DNA of 64,000 nt from G963665215 sp963665215 (GCA_963665215.2 CAXXWW010000017.1:62001-126000); one strand, 5' to 3'; counted from the first letter of the stretch, positions 41,387 through 50,322 are shown. Notes: generated by a model from the sequence alone, not told the origin. Numbers and translations: made by a program.

Positions 41387-43606
41387 TTACCCGGCCTGAC
41401 CGGCCGCCTGCCTCTCAAGGCCGCCGTGCCACGCCTCGGCCATCTCCCGGACCGTGACCTCAAGATGTCCGGCTACACTCAGGGAGTCGCCGCCGACCTC
41501 CCCCAATAGGGCCCAACCTGCGCCCTCTTCGCGACAAATGCCCTCCAGGCGCGCGCGGTACTCCGGGCTGACGGAGACCACGATGCGGGACTGGTCCTCC
41601 CCGAAGAGGGCGGCGTCCCATCTTCCCGATATCGGGAAAGTGCCCCGGAAGCCGAGGCCACCGGCGATGCAGCACTCGGCCAGCGCGACGGCCAGACCTC
41701 CCTCCGAGCAGTCGTGTGCCGACTTCACCACGCCTTCTGTGACGGCCCTGCGGCACGCCCTCTGGACCGCCTGCTCACGATCCAGGTCGATGCTGGGCAC
41801 GCCCGCCACAAGGCCGTGCACCAGCTCCAGGTATTCGGCGCCGGCCATCGAGGCAGCATCACCTCGGACTTCCTCTGCGCCCAGCAGCAGCACTAGGTCC
41901 CCCGCCTCCCGGAACGCAGGCGTGGCGTGTCGAGTCACGTCCTCAAAGAGGCCAAGGGCCCCGATTACCGCGGTGGGGTAGACGGCCGCTCCGCGGGTCT
42001 CGTTGTACAGGCTCACGTTCCCGCTGACCACCGGCGCGCCCAGCGCCTTGCTTGCCTGGGCAATCCCCTTGATGCATTCCTCCATCTGATAGTAGACATC
42101 CGCCCGTTCGGGGTTCCCGAAGTTGAGGCAGTCCGTGAGGGCGATGGGCTCCGCCCCGGCGGATGAGAGGTTTCGGCAGGCCTCGGCCACGGCTATCATC
42201 CCGCCCACGTATGGGGCCAGGTGGCAGTAGCGCCCGTTGCCATCGGTGGTCAGCGCGATTCCCTTCGAGACGCCTTTGATTCGCAGGACGGCGGCGTCGG
42301 CGCCCGGTCCGGTTACGGTGTCGGTCTGTACCTGATGGTCGTACTGCCGGAAGACCGACTCCTTGCTGGCTACATTGGGAGAGGCAAGCAGCCGCAGCAG
42401 CACCGACGAGGGCGATTGGGAGGGTAGGGGAACGCCTTCCAGGTCGTAGGCCTCCGTGGCGTCCAGCCAGTCCGGCCTGACGCCCTTGAGCCGGTACAGC
42501 GGAGCGTCCGTGAGCAAGCCCACCGGCAGCTCCCCCTTCAGCGTGTCGCCCTCGTATATGCGCGCGATTCCGTCCCCCGTGGCCCTCCCGATTACATTGG
42601 ACTCCAACCCCCACCTGTCAAAAATCCGCTTCACCTCCTCCTCGTGTCCGACCTTCACGAGCACAAGCATCCGCTCCTGCGACTCCGACAGCATCACCTC
42701 GTAAGGGGACATGCCCGCCTCTCGCCGGGGCACCAGGGAAACGTCGAGCTCCATGCCGCACCCGCCGTTTTCGGCGGCCTCCACGCAGGCCGACGCCAGT
42801 CCGGCCGCCCCCAGGTCCTGAATGCCCGCGATATGGTCGGTACCGGCGACCTCCAGGCAGGCCTCGATAAGAATCTTCTCGAGAAAAGGGTTCCCGACCT
42901 GCACCGTCGGTCGCAGCTCCCGTTCGTCCTCGAACGTGCGCGAGGCGAGGCCGGAAGCGCCGTGAATGCCGTCGCGCCCCGTGTCCGCGCCCACGAGCAT
43001 CAGCAGGTTTCCCGGCCCGCCCGTGGTGGCCCGGACCAGCCTGTCTCGCTCGACGACCCCGACACACATGGCGTTGACAAGGGGATTTTCCGAGTAGGAC
43101 GGCGAGAACGAGATCTCTCCTCCCACATCGGGAATGCCTATGCAGTTGCCGTAGCCTGAGATGCCCGCCACCACGCCCCCAAACAGGCGCCGGTTGCGCT
43201 GCTCGGTCAGCGGTCCGAAGCGCAGCGAGTTGAGGAGCGCGATGGGCCTCGCGCCCATTGCGAAGATGTCACGCACGATCCCGCCCACGCCGGTCGCCGC
43301 CCCCTGGTAGGGCTCGATTGCGGATGGATGGTTGTGCGACTCAATCTTCATCACGATGGCCAGGCCATCGCCGATGTCGACGACGCCGGCGTTTTCCTCG
43401 CCTGGGCCGACGAGCTGCCTGGGGCTATCGACCGCAAGCATTCTCAAGAGCGGCTTGGAGTGCTTATAGCCGCAGTGCTCGCTCCAGAGGGAGCCAAACA
43501 TCCCGAGCTCAAGCTGGTTGGGCTCCCGGCCCAGGCGCTCGACAATGGCCTCGTACTCCCGCTCGGAGATGGCCAGCTCGTCCAGGGTGCGCTTCGACAC
43601 AGCCAT
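41387..43606 (-). CDS. purL: Phosphoribosylformylglycinamidine synthase subunit PurL
   Basis: This 739-residue protein is the small form of PurL, which with PurQ and PurS makes FGAM from FGAR, ATP and glutamine. Motifs include FGSLWSEHCGYKHSKPLL, VMKIESHNHPSAIEPYQGAATGVGGIVRD (catalytic His and ATP site), RFGPL, GIPDVGGEISF, IQDLGAAGLASACVE, LSESQERMLV, NGRYCHLAPYVGG, DCLNFGNPE, SGNVSLYNE and HDCSEGGLAVALAE. The start MAVSKRTLDEL is typical. PurQ lies 297 bases upstream on the same strand. No purS is visible in between. Confidence 0.96.
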   Translation of the reverse strand: MAVSKRTLDELAISEREYEAIVERLGREPNQLELGMFGSLWSEHCGYKHSKPLLRMLAVDSPRQLVGPGEENAGVVDIGDGLAIVMKIESHNHPSAIEPYQGAATGVGGIVRDIFAMGARPIALLNSLRFGPLTEQRNRRLFGGVVAGISGYGNCIGIPDVGGEISFSPSYSENPLVNAMCVGVVERDRLVRATTGGPGNLLMLVGADTGRDGIHGASGLASRTFEDERELRPTVQVGNPFLEKILIEACLEVAGTDHIAGIQDLGAAGLASACVEAAENGGCGMELDVSLVPRREAGMSPYEVMLSESQERMLVLVKVGHEEEVKRIFDRWGLESNVIGRATGDGIARIYEGDTLKGELPVGLLTDAPLYRLKGVRPDWLDATEAYDLEGVPLPSQSPSSVLLRLLASPNVASKESVFRQYDHQVQTDTVTGPGADAAVLRIKGVSKGIALTTDGNGRYCHLAPYVGGMIAVAEACRNLSSAGAEPIALTDCLNFGNPERADVYYQMEECIKGIAQASKALGAPVVSGNVSLYNETRGAAVYPTAVIGALGLFEDVTRHATPAFREAGDLVLLLGAEEVRGDAASMAGAEYLELVHGLVAGVPSIDLDREQAVQRACRRAVTEGVVKSAHDCSEGGLAVALAECCIAGGLGFRGTFPISGRWDAALFGEDQSRIVVSVSPEYRARLEGICREEGAGWALLGEVGGDSLSVAGHLEVTVREMAEAWHGGLERQAAGQAG

Positions 43607-43705
43607 GTCAACTCCTCAACGTCAGGACGTAGGACGAGACGCCGGCCGACAGAGCGCGGAGTGATGTTACGGACGAGATCATCGGAAAGATGCACCGTCC
43701 GGCCA

Positions 43706-43734
43706 GTAGGGGCAGGTTTGAAACCTGCCCCTAC
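43706..43734. repeat. 29-bp perfect palindrome between purQ and purL
   Basis: The half GTAGGGGCAGGTTT and its exact complement are separated by a single G. The same half-site occurs alone at 53591-53604 (complement orientation), so it belongs to a dispersed family. It could act as a processing or attenuation hairpin between purQ and purL. Confidence 0.8.
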
Positions 43735-43903
43735 GTACGACAACGTCCAGCCCAAACGAAGCAAGTCTGGTATCACCCATGAGGTGTCCTGAACTTCCGC
43801 TACGCATTGGCGATTCGCTCGCGGTGGTCAAAGGGAAACTCCCGCTCACGGGCCAGATTCATCGTCTCCTGTAGGGCCGCGAGCGCCTGCTCCGTGCGCC
43901 GAG

Positions 43904-44596
43904 CTACACCACCACGCTTCTGAGCAGCGACTCGAAGATGGCCTTGCCGTCCTCGCCGCCCACCAGCGCCTCGCAGCACCTCTCCGGGTGTGGCATCATC
44001 CCCAGGACATTCCCCGCTGAGCTGGTGATCCCCGCGATATTCCCGAGAGACCCGTTGGGGTTGGCCGCATCGTTCACCTCGCCGTCCTCAGAGCAGTACC
44101 GGAACAACACCCTGTCGCCCCGCTCCAGCTCCGCGAGGGTGCTGGAGTCGGCGTAGTAGCTGCCCTCACCATGCCCGATGGGTATGCGGACCACCTGCCC
44201 CGGCGCTGCGGCACGGGAGAACGGGGAGGAGCTGCTCTCAACGCGCATGTGTACCCACTGGCAGCGGTACTGCTGGTGCACGTTCCGCATGAGCACGCCC
44301 GGCAGCAACCCGGCCTCGCACAGGACCTGGAAGCCGTTGCAGATGCCGAGCACGAGGCCCCCGCGGTCCGCGAAGCGCTCCACCGCCCGCATCACCGGCG
44401 AGAAGCGCGCTATCGCGCCGGGTCGCAGATAGTCGCCGTATGAGAAGCCGCCGGGCAGTATCACGCAGTCGTATGCCGACAGGTCCGTCTCCTGATGCCA
44501 GACGTACTCCGCGGGCTGGTCGAACACATCCGTCACCACGTGGTAGCAGTCCATATCGCTCCAGGTGCCGGGGAAAACGACGATGCCGAACTTCAC
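43904..44596 (-). CDS. purQ: Phosphoribosylformylglycinamidine synthase subunit PurQ (glutaminase)
   Basis: This 230-residue class I glutamine amidotransferase supplies ammonia to PurL. The nucleophile Cys86 is in GLVLGICNGFQ, and the His/Glu pair is in MMPHPERCCE near the C-terminus. ILPGGFSYGDYLRPGAIA is the family's glutamine-binding block. The start overlaps the stop of yqeY by 4 bases. A gap of 297 bases with a perfect palindrome lies before purL. Confidence 0.96.
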   Translation of the reverse strand: MKFGIVVFPGTWSDMDCYHVVTDVFDQPAEYVWHQETDLSAYDCVILPGGFSYGDYLRPGAIARFSPVMRAVERFADRGGLVLGICNGFQVLCEAGLLPGVLMRNVHQQYRCQWVHMRVESSSSPFSRAAAPGQVVRIPIGHGEGSYYADSSTLAELERGDRVLFRYCSEDGEVNDAANPNGSLGNIAGITSSAGNVLGMMPHPERCCEALVGGEDGKAIFESLLRSVVV

Positions 44597-45048
44597 TCTC
44601 CCAGGCCCTTCAGCAGGCTGGAGACCACCGCGCTGGCCGCTTTTCCCTCAGCCTTCCCCCTGATTTGAGGCATCAGAAGGCCCATCACCTTGCCGATGTC
44701 CCGCGGGCTGCTGGCGCCGGCCTCTTCGATGGCGTCCTTGGCCAGCGATGCGAGCTCCTCTTCCGAGAGCTGTTGGGGGAGGTACTCCATGATCATGGCC
44801 AGCTCCGCCTCTTCCTTGTCGACGAGGTCCTGGCGGTTTCCTCGCTTGAAGGCGTCGATGCTCTCGCGGCGCTGTTGGGCCTGCTTGCCCAGCAGGCCGA
44901 TGATGGCGTCGTCGTCCAGGGTGGTCCGGCGGGCGATCTCCTGGTCTTGTATCTGCGCGCGCAGGTATCGGATGAGCGACCGGCGAGGCGCATCGCCCTT
45001 GCGCATGGCCTCCTTCAGGTCCTGCTGCAGTCTTTCTTGCAGTGACAT
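44593..45048 (-). CDS. GatB/YqeY-family protein
   Basis: This 151-residue protein is full length for the YqeY family, whose domain is shared with the tail of GatB and binds tRNA. It opens MSLQERLQQDLKEAMRKGD, followed by RSLIRYLRAQIQDQEI, DDDAIIGLLGKQAQQRRESI, AELAMIMEYLPQQLSEEE and MGLLMPQIRGKAEGKAAS. It has no catalytic residues. A role in tRNA amidation is inferred from the fold only. Its ATG directly follows the stop of a 34-codon ORF, and its stop overlaps purQ. Confidence 0.92.
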   Translation of the reverse strand: MSLQERLQQDLKEAMRKGDAPRRSLIRYLRAQIQDQEIARRTTLDDDAIIGLLGKQAQQRRESIDAFKRGNRQDLVDKEEAELAMIMEYLPQQLSEEELASLAKDAIEEAGASSPRDIGKVMGLLMPQIRGKAEGKAASAVVSSLLKGLGE

Positions 45049-45153
45049 CTACGGTTGCTGCCTCAGCATGGTCTGGCCCGCTCCGTGTCGGCTGTCCCAC
45101 ATCTCGAACGCCGGCTTATCGGGCGTGATCACGTTAGACGGGCTCCCCTGCAT
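45049..45153 (-). CDS. Candidate 34-residue protein coupled to yqeY
   Basis: A small frame starts at ATG 45153 (GAGG 10 bases upstream) and ends with TAG at 45051-45049, immediately before the yqeY ATG. The peptide begins MQGSPSNVITPDKPAFEMWD and ends GQTMLRQQP. The back-to-back stop/start is what one sees for translational coupling. I do not recognise the sequence; in many bacteria rpsU precedes yqeY, but this is not S21. It could equally be a chance frame in the leader. Confidence 0.4.
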   Translation of the reverse strand: MQGSPSNVITPDKPAFEMWDSRHGAGQTMLRQQP

Positions 45154-45353
45154 GTTTTCTATCGCCTCGCTGGATCCAGGTGTGCGGTACGCCAGTTACG
45201 TGTCGCTTCGGACAGATGGGAGTGTAGTCAGGCCTGCGCGCACTGTCAACACTCGCTCGTACCCGTAGACGCTAATTCCACTCGATGGTCACGGTTCCTG
45301 GCAGCCGGGCGGGTCGAGGCCGATTGATGCGCCGGCATCAAGCTGGGAATGCG

Positions 45354-46814
45354 CTATAGGCGGGCCAGCGCATCCCTGACGGCCGCCAGCGACCTTTCCT
45401 TGCCCAGGACCTCCAAGGTCTCGAACAGCGGCGGAGACACCCGCAGGCCGGTGGTCGCGATCCGCAGCGAGCCAAAAAGCTGCCCCACCTTCACCCCCAG
45501 GTCCTCCGCGAGGGGCCGCAGCACCGCCTCGATGGCATCGGCGTCGAAGGCCTTCACCCCTGAAAGGGACTCCAGCGCTCCGGACAGCGCAAGCCTGGTG
45601 CCCTCGGCATCCATCCCTTTTTGGACTAGCTCCTGAGACTCGTACTGCGCCTCTTGCTTGAAGAAAAAGGCGACCAGCGGCGCCGCGTCCTTCAGCGTCT
45701 TGAGGCGCTCATGAATCAGGGGGACGATCCGCAGCAGGTATGCCCCGTCGGGCAGCGCCGGTACCTCCTCCGGGAGGTAGCGGCGCCAGTAGTCCAGTAA
45801 CCTGTCTGTCAGCTCCTCAGGGGTGAGCTGCCGGGTGTAATGCCCGTTGAGCCAGTTGAGTTTATCAAGGTTGAAGACGGCCCCCGACCTGCCCACGCGC
45901 TCAATGCTGAAATGTCTGACCAGATCGCCGGTGGAAAAGAGATCGGTCTTGTCATCCAGCGACCAGCCCATCAAGGCCAGAAAGTTGACCATCGCGTTTG
46001 GCAGGTAGCCCATCTGCCGGTACTCGAGCACGGACGTGGCGCCGTGCCGCTTGCTCAGCTTTGATCTGTCGGGGGCCAGGATCATAGGCAGGTGTGCGAA
46101 CTTCGGCGGCTCCCAGCCGAGCGCCCGGCAAATCAGGAGATGTCGCGGTGTGCTTGGCAGCCACTCCTCTGCTCGAAGCACGTGGCTGATCTCCATCTTG
46201 TGGTCATCGACAACGACGGCCAGGTGATACGTGGGAAACCCATCCGATTTCAAGATGACGAAGTCGTCGATGAGGCGGTTCTCGAATGAGACCTCACCGC
46301 GTATCAGGTCGGTGACCCTGGTAGTACCCTCAAGCGGCATGGCAAACCGCACGACCCACTCTCCCCTCTCGGCCTCGCGGCCCCTCCGCTCTTGGCTGCT
46401 CAGGTGTCTGCACCGGCGGTCGTATCCCGTCTGCCTGTTGAGGCGGTTTTGCTCCTGCCTCATCTCAGCCAGACGTTCGATCGTACAGTAGCACCGGTAC
46501 GCCTCTCCCGCCTCCAGAAGCTCATCGGCGGCCTGGTGGTACCCGGCCAGGCGTTGGGACTGGATGTAAGGGCCGTGATCGCCACCCACCTCCGGACCCT
46601 CGTCCCAGTCCATTCCAAGCCACCTCAGCGCGTCCAGAAACTGCTCGATCACCCCTTCTACTTTTCTGGACTGGTCGGTGTCCTCGATTCGGAGGATGAA
46701 GATGCCGCCCATATTTCGGGCAAACAGCCACGTAAACAGGGCCGTACGCATGTTGCCGACGTGCGGCTCACCTGTAGGGCTGGGTGCATATCTCACTCGA
46801 ACTTGGTCCGCCAT
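45354..46814 (-). CDS. gltX: Glutamate--tRNA ligase
   Basis: This 486-residue class I synthetase has the HIGH-type motif APSPTGEPHVGN near residue 9, the family's RTALFTWLFAR, FILRIEDTDQSR, and KLSKRHGA for KMSKS. The anticodon-binding helical domain ends in SLAAVRDALARL. ATG 46814 is chosen because MADQVRVRYAPSPTG is the expected start; 16 extra residues in frame upstream look untranslated. It charges tRNA-Glu, and perhaps tRNA-Gln if a GatCAB pathway operates. Confidence 0.95.
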   Translation of the reverse strand: MADQVRVRYAPSPTGEPHVGNMRTALFTWLFARNMGGIFILRIEDTDQSRKVEGVIEQFLDALRWLGMDWDEGPEVGGDHGPYIQSQRLAGYHQAADELLEAGEAYRCYCTIERLAEMRQEQNRLNRQTGYDRRCRHLSSQERRGREAERGEWVVRFAMPLEGTTRVTDLIRGEVSFENRLIDDFVILKSDGFPTYHLAVVVDDHKMEISHVLRAEEWLPSTPRHLLICRALGWEPPKFAHLPMILAPDRSKLSKRHGATSVLEYRQMGYLPNAMVNFLALMGWSLDDKTDLFSTGDLVRHFSIERVGRSGAVFNLDKLNWLNGHYTRQLTPEELTDRLLDYWRRYLPEEVPALPDGAYLLRIVPLIHERLKTLKDAAPLVAFFFKQEAQYESQELVQKGMDAEGTRLALSGALESLSGVKAFDADAIEAVLRPLAEDLGVKVGQLFGSLRIATTGLRVSPPLFETLEVLGKERSLAAVRDALARL

Positions 46815-46921
46815 CTGCGCCCGGAGCACCTCCAGCGAAATTCTAACACGGCCAGGACTCACGCTCTAGGCAAGCTGCCGAAACTGGATGGAGAAGCCAT
46901 GGCGTTGGCGCGCTACGCCGG

Positions 46922-46955
46922 TTGACAATATCGCCTTTACTGATACAGTATCTCT
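46922..46955 (+). promoter_or_regulatory. Promoter with palindromic operator before the Fur-family gene
   Basis: TTGACA (46922-46927) is followed after 16 bases by TACAGT, embedded in the palindrome GATAC-A-GTATC (46943-46953). A palindrome over the -10 box 55 bases upstream of a Fur-family start is a likely autoregulatory operator. Confidence 0.5.
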
Positions 46956-47007
46956 GTTTACTGGTCTTTCCGTATCGTACTCGAATGCATGGTGGTCCTC
47001 GAGCGTC

Positions 47008-47442
47008 ATGACAGCAAGAGCCTCTTCCAAGCGGGACCTGATCGCCATTCTAGAGGACCGTGGCTTTCGCGCCACCGGCCCGCGGCGCGATGTCATCGCC
47101 TTGCTCGACACGAAGGACGAAGGATTCAGCGCTGAGCGGCTTGCCGGCGAGCTGCCGGGTGTGGGTCGGGCGACCGTCTACAGGACGATCAGGCTGCTGC
47201 TGGACGCCGGTGTCATCTGCAAATTGGCCCTCCCCGACGGCGCCCCTAAGTACAGCTTGGCACGCGCCGAGCACCACCACCACACCGTGTGCGTGAGCTG
47301 TGGGACGGTGGGGGAGTTCAGGGCGGTAACCATGGAGCGGCTGCTACGCACCATAGGAGACGACATCTCCGGTGAGATCGTGGGCCATCGCATCGAGATC
47401 CACATCACCTGTCAGGAGTGCCTGGCAAAGAACGCCTCCTAG
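47008..47442 (+). CDS. Fur-family metalloregulator (possibly Zur)
   Basis: The 144-residue form starting MTARASSKRDLIAILEDRGF is chosen because the upstream in-frame part runs through the promoter. The winged helix includes RATGPRRDVIALLDTKDEGFSAERLAGELPGVGRATVYRTIRLLL. Metal-binding residues include AEHHHHTVCVSCGTVGEF, and a second Cys pair ITCQECLAKN near the end, giving the structural zinc site (CxxC...CxxC). The next gene on the strand is a ZIP transporter, so zinc-responsive repression (Zur) is a reasonable inference over iron. Confidence 0.9.
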   Translation: MTARASSKRDLIAILEDRGFRATGPRRDVIALLDTKDEGFSAERLAGELPGVGRATVYRTIRLLLDAGVICKLALPDGAPKYSLARAEHHHHTVCVSCGTVGEFRAVTMERLLRTIGDDISGEIVGHRIEIHITCQECLAKNAS

Positions 47443-47591
47443 TCCCTTCGGGCGCAGACGTAGTATGCAGTCGAATCCTGGCAAGTAATGATACATAGTC
47501 TCAGGATGCTTAGCTGCGGGGTCCGCATGGAGACCATTCGTACGATGCCGAAGTGGGAGGAACTCCGGTCGCTCGGCACTGGAGGGCGCCT

Positions 47592-48338
47592 ATGAATGAG
47601 TGGGGCTATGCGCTGGGAAGCGCGGGCCTTGTGAGCCTCATCTCCCTGGTGGGCATCGTCACCCTCATGGTCGGCGTTCAGCGGCTGGATAAGGTGATCC
47701 CCCTCTTGATCAGCCTCGCCGTCGGGGGGCTTTTCGGCGACGCCCTCGTGCACCTCCTGCCGGAGGCATTTGAGGACTCCACCGCTGAGGCGCTGACGTC
47801 GTTTTACGTGCTCCTCGGGATCCTGATTTTCTTTGTACTGGAACGGTTCCTTCACTGGCATCACGAGCACCATTCGCAGACGGTCAACCCCGTGCATCCG
47901 GTGGCCTACATAAATCTGGTCTCGGACGGGGTGCACAACTTCCTGGATGGCCTCATCATCGGCGCCAGCTACCTGGTGAGCATTCCAATCGGGATGGCAA
48001 CAACGGTGGCCGTGGCGCTTCACGAGATCCCTCAGGAGCAGGGTGACTTCGGCATACTGGTGCACGCCGGATTCACCCCGAGGCGCGCTCTGCTGATGAA
48101 TTTTCTCTCCGGAGTTCTGTCGATTGTTGGAGTGGTCATATCGCTTGTGATAGGCCCGAATGTGGGCCACTACACGGTCTTCATGCTGCCGCTGACCGCC
48201 GGGGGCTTTATCTATATCGCGGGATCCGACCTCATACCGGAGCTCCACCTGGAACGAGAGTTGCCCGGCTCGCTGGCCCAGTTCGCCATGATGATCGTGG
48301 GGGTCGGCCTGATGTACCTGCTTCTGCTCGTGAGATAG
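47592..48338 (+). CDS. ZIP-family metal transporter
   Basis: This 248-residue membrane protein of about seven or eight helices has the ZIP metal-pathway motifs: VSDGVHNFLDGLIIGASYL in the fourth helix and ALHEIPQEQGDFGIL in the fifth. A His-rich cytosolic loop (HWHHEHHSQTVNPVHPV) lies between helices three and four. A GGAGG site lies 8 bases before ATG 47592. It follows the Fur-family regulator by 149 bases on the same strand and would move zinc or iron into the cytosol, probably under that regulator's control. Confidence 0.93.
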   Translation: MNEWGYALGSAGLVSLISLVGIVTLMVGVQRLDKVIPLLISLAVGGLFGDALVHLLPEAFEDSTAEALTSFYVLLGILIFFVLERFLHWHHEHHSQTVNPVHPVAYINLVSDGVHNFLDGLIIGASYLVSIPIGMATTVAVALHEIPQEQGDFGILVHAGFTPRRALLMNFLSGVLSIVGVVISLVIGPNVGHYTVFMLPLTAGGFIYIAGSDLIPELHLERELPGSLAQFAMMIVGVGLMYLLLLVR

Positions 48339-48386
48339 GCGCGAAGGGCTGCGGGCATGGCGCCGCGGGCGTTCCGGGGCGGCCTG

Positions 48387-49286
48387 TCAGGGCTCGAGGG
48401 CATCCAGAAAGGCGAGCAGCTCGGGCGGCAGCTCGGAGACCAGCTCGACGTACTGGTCTCCCGACGGGAGCCGGAAGCTCAGCCGATGTGCGTGGAGGAA
48501 ATGGCGGTCGAGGAGCGCATGGGGCTTGCCGTAGGTAGCGTCGCCCGCCAGCGGATGGCCCACCGATGCCAGGTGTACCCGCACCTGGTGAGTGCGGCCT
48601 GTGGTGGGCCTCACCTCAAGTAACGTATAACTCTGGAACTGTTGAAGCACCTTGTATTTGGTCGTCGCCTCTCTGCCGGTGGTCAGCACGGCCATCCGCT
48701 TTCGGTCTTTGGGGTGGCGGCCAATCGGGGCCTCTATGACCGCCTCGGCCGGCGATATCCGACCGTGTACCAGGGCCAGGTAGAGCTTGGCCACACGCCG
48801 CGCCGCGAACTGCGCTGCCAGGCGCGCGTGAGCCTCCGCACTCTTGGCCACGACAATCAACCCCGATGTGTCCTTGTCCAGCCGGTGGACTATGCCCGGC
48901 CTGAGGGCGCTTCCGATCCCCCGGATCTCTGGCACGCGCGCCAGCACCGCGTTGGCCAGCGTCTGGTCAGGATGGCCCGCCGCCGGATGGACGGTCAGCC
49001 CGGCCGGCTTATCGATGACCAGCACGTCACGGTCCTCGTAGACAATGGTCAAGGGGATCGGCTGTGGCACGAGCTCGCTGGGGGCGGGGTCCGCGACCGT
49101 TACGCTGACGTGCTGCCCGGCACGGAGCCTGGTGGCTGGCCTGGCGGGCAGCCCGTCCACCGTAACGTGCCCGTCGGCGATTAGCCGTTGCAGGCGGGAA
49201 CGGGAGAGGTCAGGGCAGCGGTCCACCAGGAACCGGTCGAGCCGTTCAGGGCCTGCTTCCGACTCGAAGGTGCGGGTGTGGCTCAT
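48387..49286 (-). CDS. RluD-type ribosomal large subunit pseudouridine synthase
   Basis: This 299-residue protein has an N-terminal S4 RNA-binding domain (LDRFLVDRCPDLSRSRLQRLIADGHVTVDG) and a PsuI catalytic domain. The catalytic Asp is in GIVHRLDKDTSGLIVVAKS, and the later motif is GRTHQVRVHLASVGHPLAGD. RluD relatives modify U1911/1915/1917 in helix 69 of 23S rRNA; RluC-type enzymes have other targets, so the exact position is inferred. It lies downstream of lspA with 35 bases between. Confidence 0.92.
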   Translation of the reverse strand: MSHTRTFESEAGPERLDRFLVDRCPDLSRSRLQRLIADGHVTVDGLPARPATRLRAGQHVSVTVADPAPSELVPQPIPLTIVYEDRDVLVIDKPAGLTVHPAAGHPDQTLANAVLARVPEIRGIGSALRPGIVHRLDKDTSGLIVVAKSAEAHARLAAQFAARRVAKLYLALVHGRISPAEAVIEAPIGRHPKDRKRMAVLTTGREATTKYKVLQQFQSYTLLEVRPTTGRTHQVRVHLASVGHPLAGDATYGKPHALLDRHFLHAHRLSFRLPSGDQYVELVSELPPELLAFLDALEP

Positions 49287-49321
49287 CGTCGGCCGACCTG
49301 GAAGTGTTTTGCCCGTCGCCC

Positions 49322-50026
49322 TTAGTCACGGCCGGCTTGCCGTTGCCCTCGGCCATGGAGGTGGTTGCCCCTGTCAAACAGTAGCAGCCAGCCCAGAAGA
49401 CCAATGCCGATGACGATGGATGAGTCGGCAAGGTTGAAGACCGGCCACCAGCCGACGTCGATGAAGTCCACCACGGCGCCGACTCTGAGGCGATCGATAA
49501 GGTTGCCGAAGGCCCCTCCTAGCTGAAGGCCGATGGCGAGTCGGAGTAGTCTGCTCGGGAGGGCCTGCGTGCGGTAGAAATAGTAGAGGAACCCGATGGC
49601 CAGAACAGAGGCAACGATCAGGATAAGTGTCTGGTTTGGCAAGAGGCCGAAGGCAGTTCCGCTATTGGTCCCGTGTGTGAATCTGAATATCCCCTCGCTG
49701 GGCCACGACTCGTAGAGGGGGAGGTTGGCCCTGACCAGATATTTGCTGAACTGGTCGACCAGGAACACCCCAATCACGGTGGGCACTAAGAGCCGGTCAC
49801 GGTACCAGAGTATGCGGGGTGGGCTAGATTCGTCGGCAGGCGCGTCCAATCCCTGCCGCGAGATGGGCGACGCATTGTCCTCCTCGCCGCGAAACTCGGT
49901 CTCGGAACTCTCGTTTATTCCGCTTGGTCGTTCCCCCAGCATTCGTAGTACAGGCCTGTATAGAATGACATAGACTACTACGAACAGGACGGCAAAGCCG
50001 ACTATCTGGAAAGCCTCCACACCCAT
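49322..50026 (-). CDS. lspA: Lipoprotein signal peptidase with extra N-terminal membrane segment
   Basis: Signal peptidase II removes signal peptides from diacylated prolipoproteins. The C-terminal ~160 residues show the family: VFLVDQFSKYLVRANL, THGTNSGTAFGLL, LQLGGAFGNLIDRLRVGAVVDFIDV with the first catalytic Asp, and VFNLADSSIVIGI with the second. Ahead of this, an ATG at 50026 adds an unusual segment: a hydrophobic helix (FQIVGFAVLFVVVYVILYRP) and about 50 acidic/polar residues. A still longer frame to 50158 lacks a good start. It pairs with rluD, a common arrangement. It can process the lipoproteins whose genes are suggested elsewhere in the window. Confidence 0.9.
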   Translation of the reverse strand: MGVEAFQIVGFAVLFVVVYVILYRPVLRMLGERPSGINESSETEFRGEEDNASPISRQGLDAPADESSPPRILWYRDRLLVPTVIGVFLVDQFSKYLVRANLPLYESWPSEGIFRFTHGTNSGTAFGLLPNQTLILIVASVLAIGFLYYFYRTQALPSRLLRLAIGLQLGGAFGNLIDRLRVGAVVDFIDVGWWPVFNLADSSIVIGIGLLGWLLLFDRGNHLHGRGQRQAGRD

Positions 50027-50260
50027 TACGATTATCCAGCCCCTTCTTGCTGCCTGGCGAAGATAGGCCCCGCGTAAGCCAAAGTAACACGCTGAGTCCC
50101 TGGTCGCAAGGAGTCGCTGCGCTGTAGGATCTCCTGAGAGCCGCTTTGCGAGCGTCAAACCACACTAGGGTTCAGCGTCCGTGCGGCAGGCAGCAATCGG
50201 GTCGCCGGCCGTCGGGACCGGCCGATGAGCACCCTTTCCCGATTGAGCGAAATTAGACAG

Positions 50261-50298
50261 TTGACAAAGACGTAAGAATAATGTACCATTACGCGTAA
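50261..50298 (+). promoter_or_regulatory. Promoter with overlapping 10-bp palindrome
   Basis: TTGACA (50261-50266) and TACCAT (50284-50289) are separated by 17 bases. The palindrome TTACGCGTAA (50289-50298) abuts the -10 box, and the spacer carries a further CGTAA. This is a likely operator for the ribbon-helix-helix protein encoded next. Confidence 0.55.
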
Positions 50299-50322
50299 GC
50301 ATCAATTAGCAGGAGGCACTTG

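Noticed and set aside
43803..43900. Short C-terminal-looking frame between purQ and purL
   Set aside because: About 30 plausible residues end in a stop, but no start codon or ribosome-binding site exists and upstream it is only a shifted frame of purQ.
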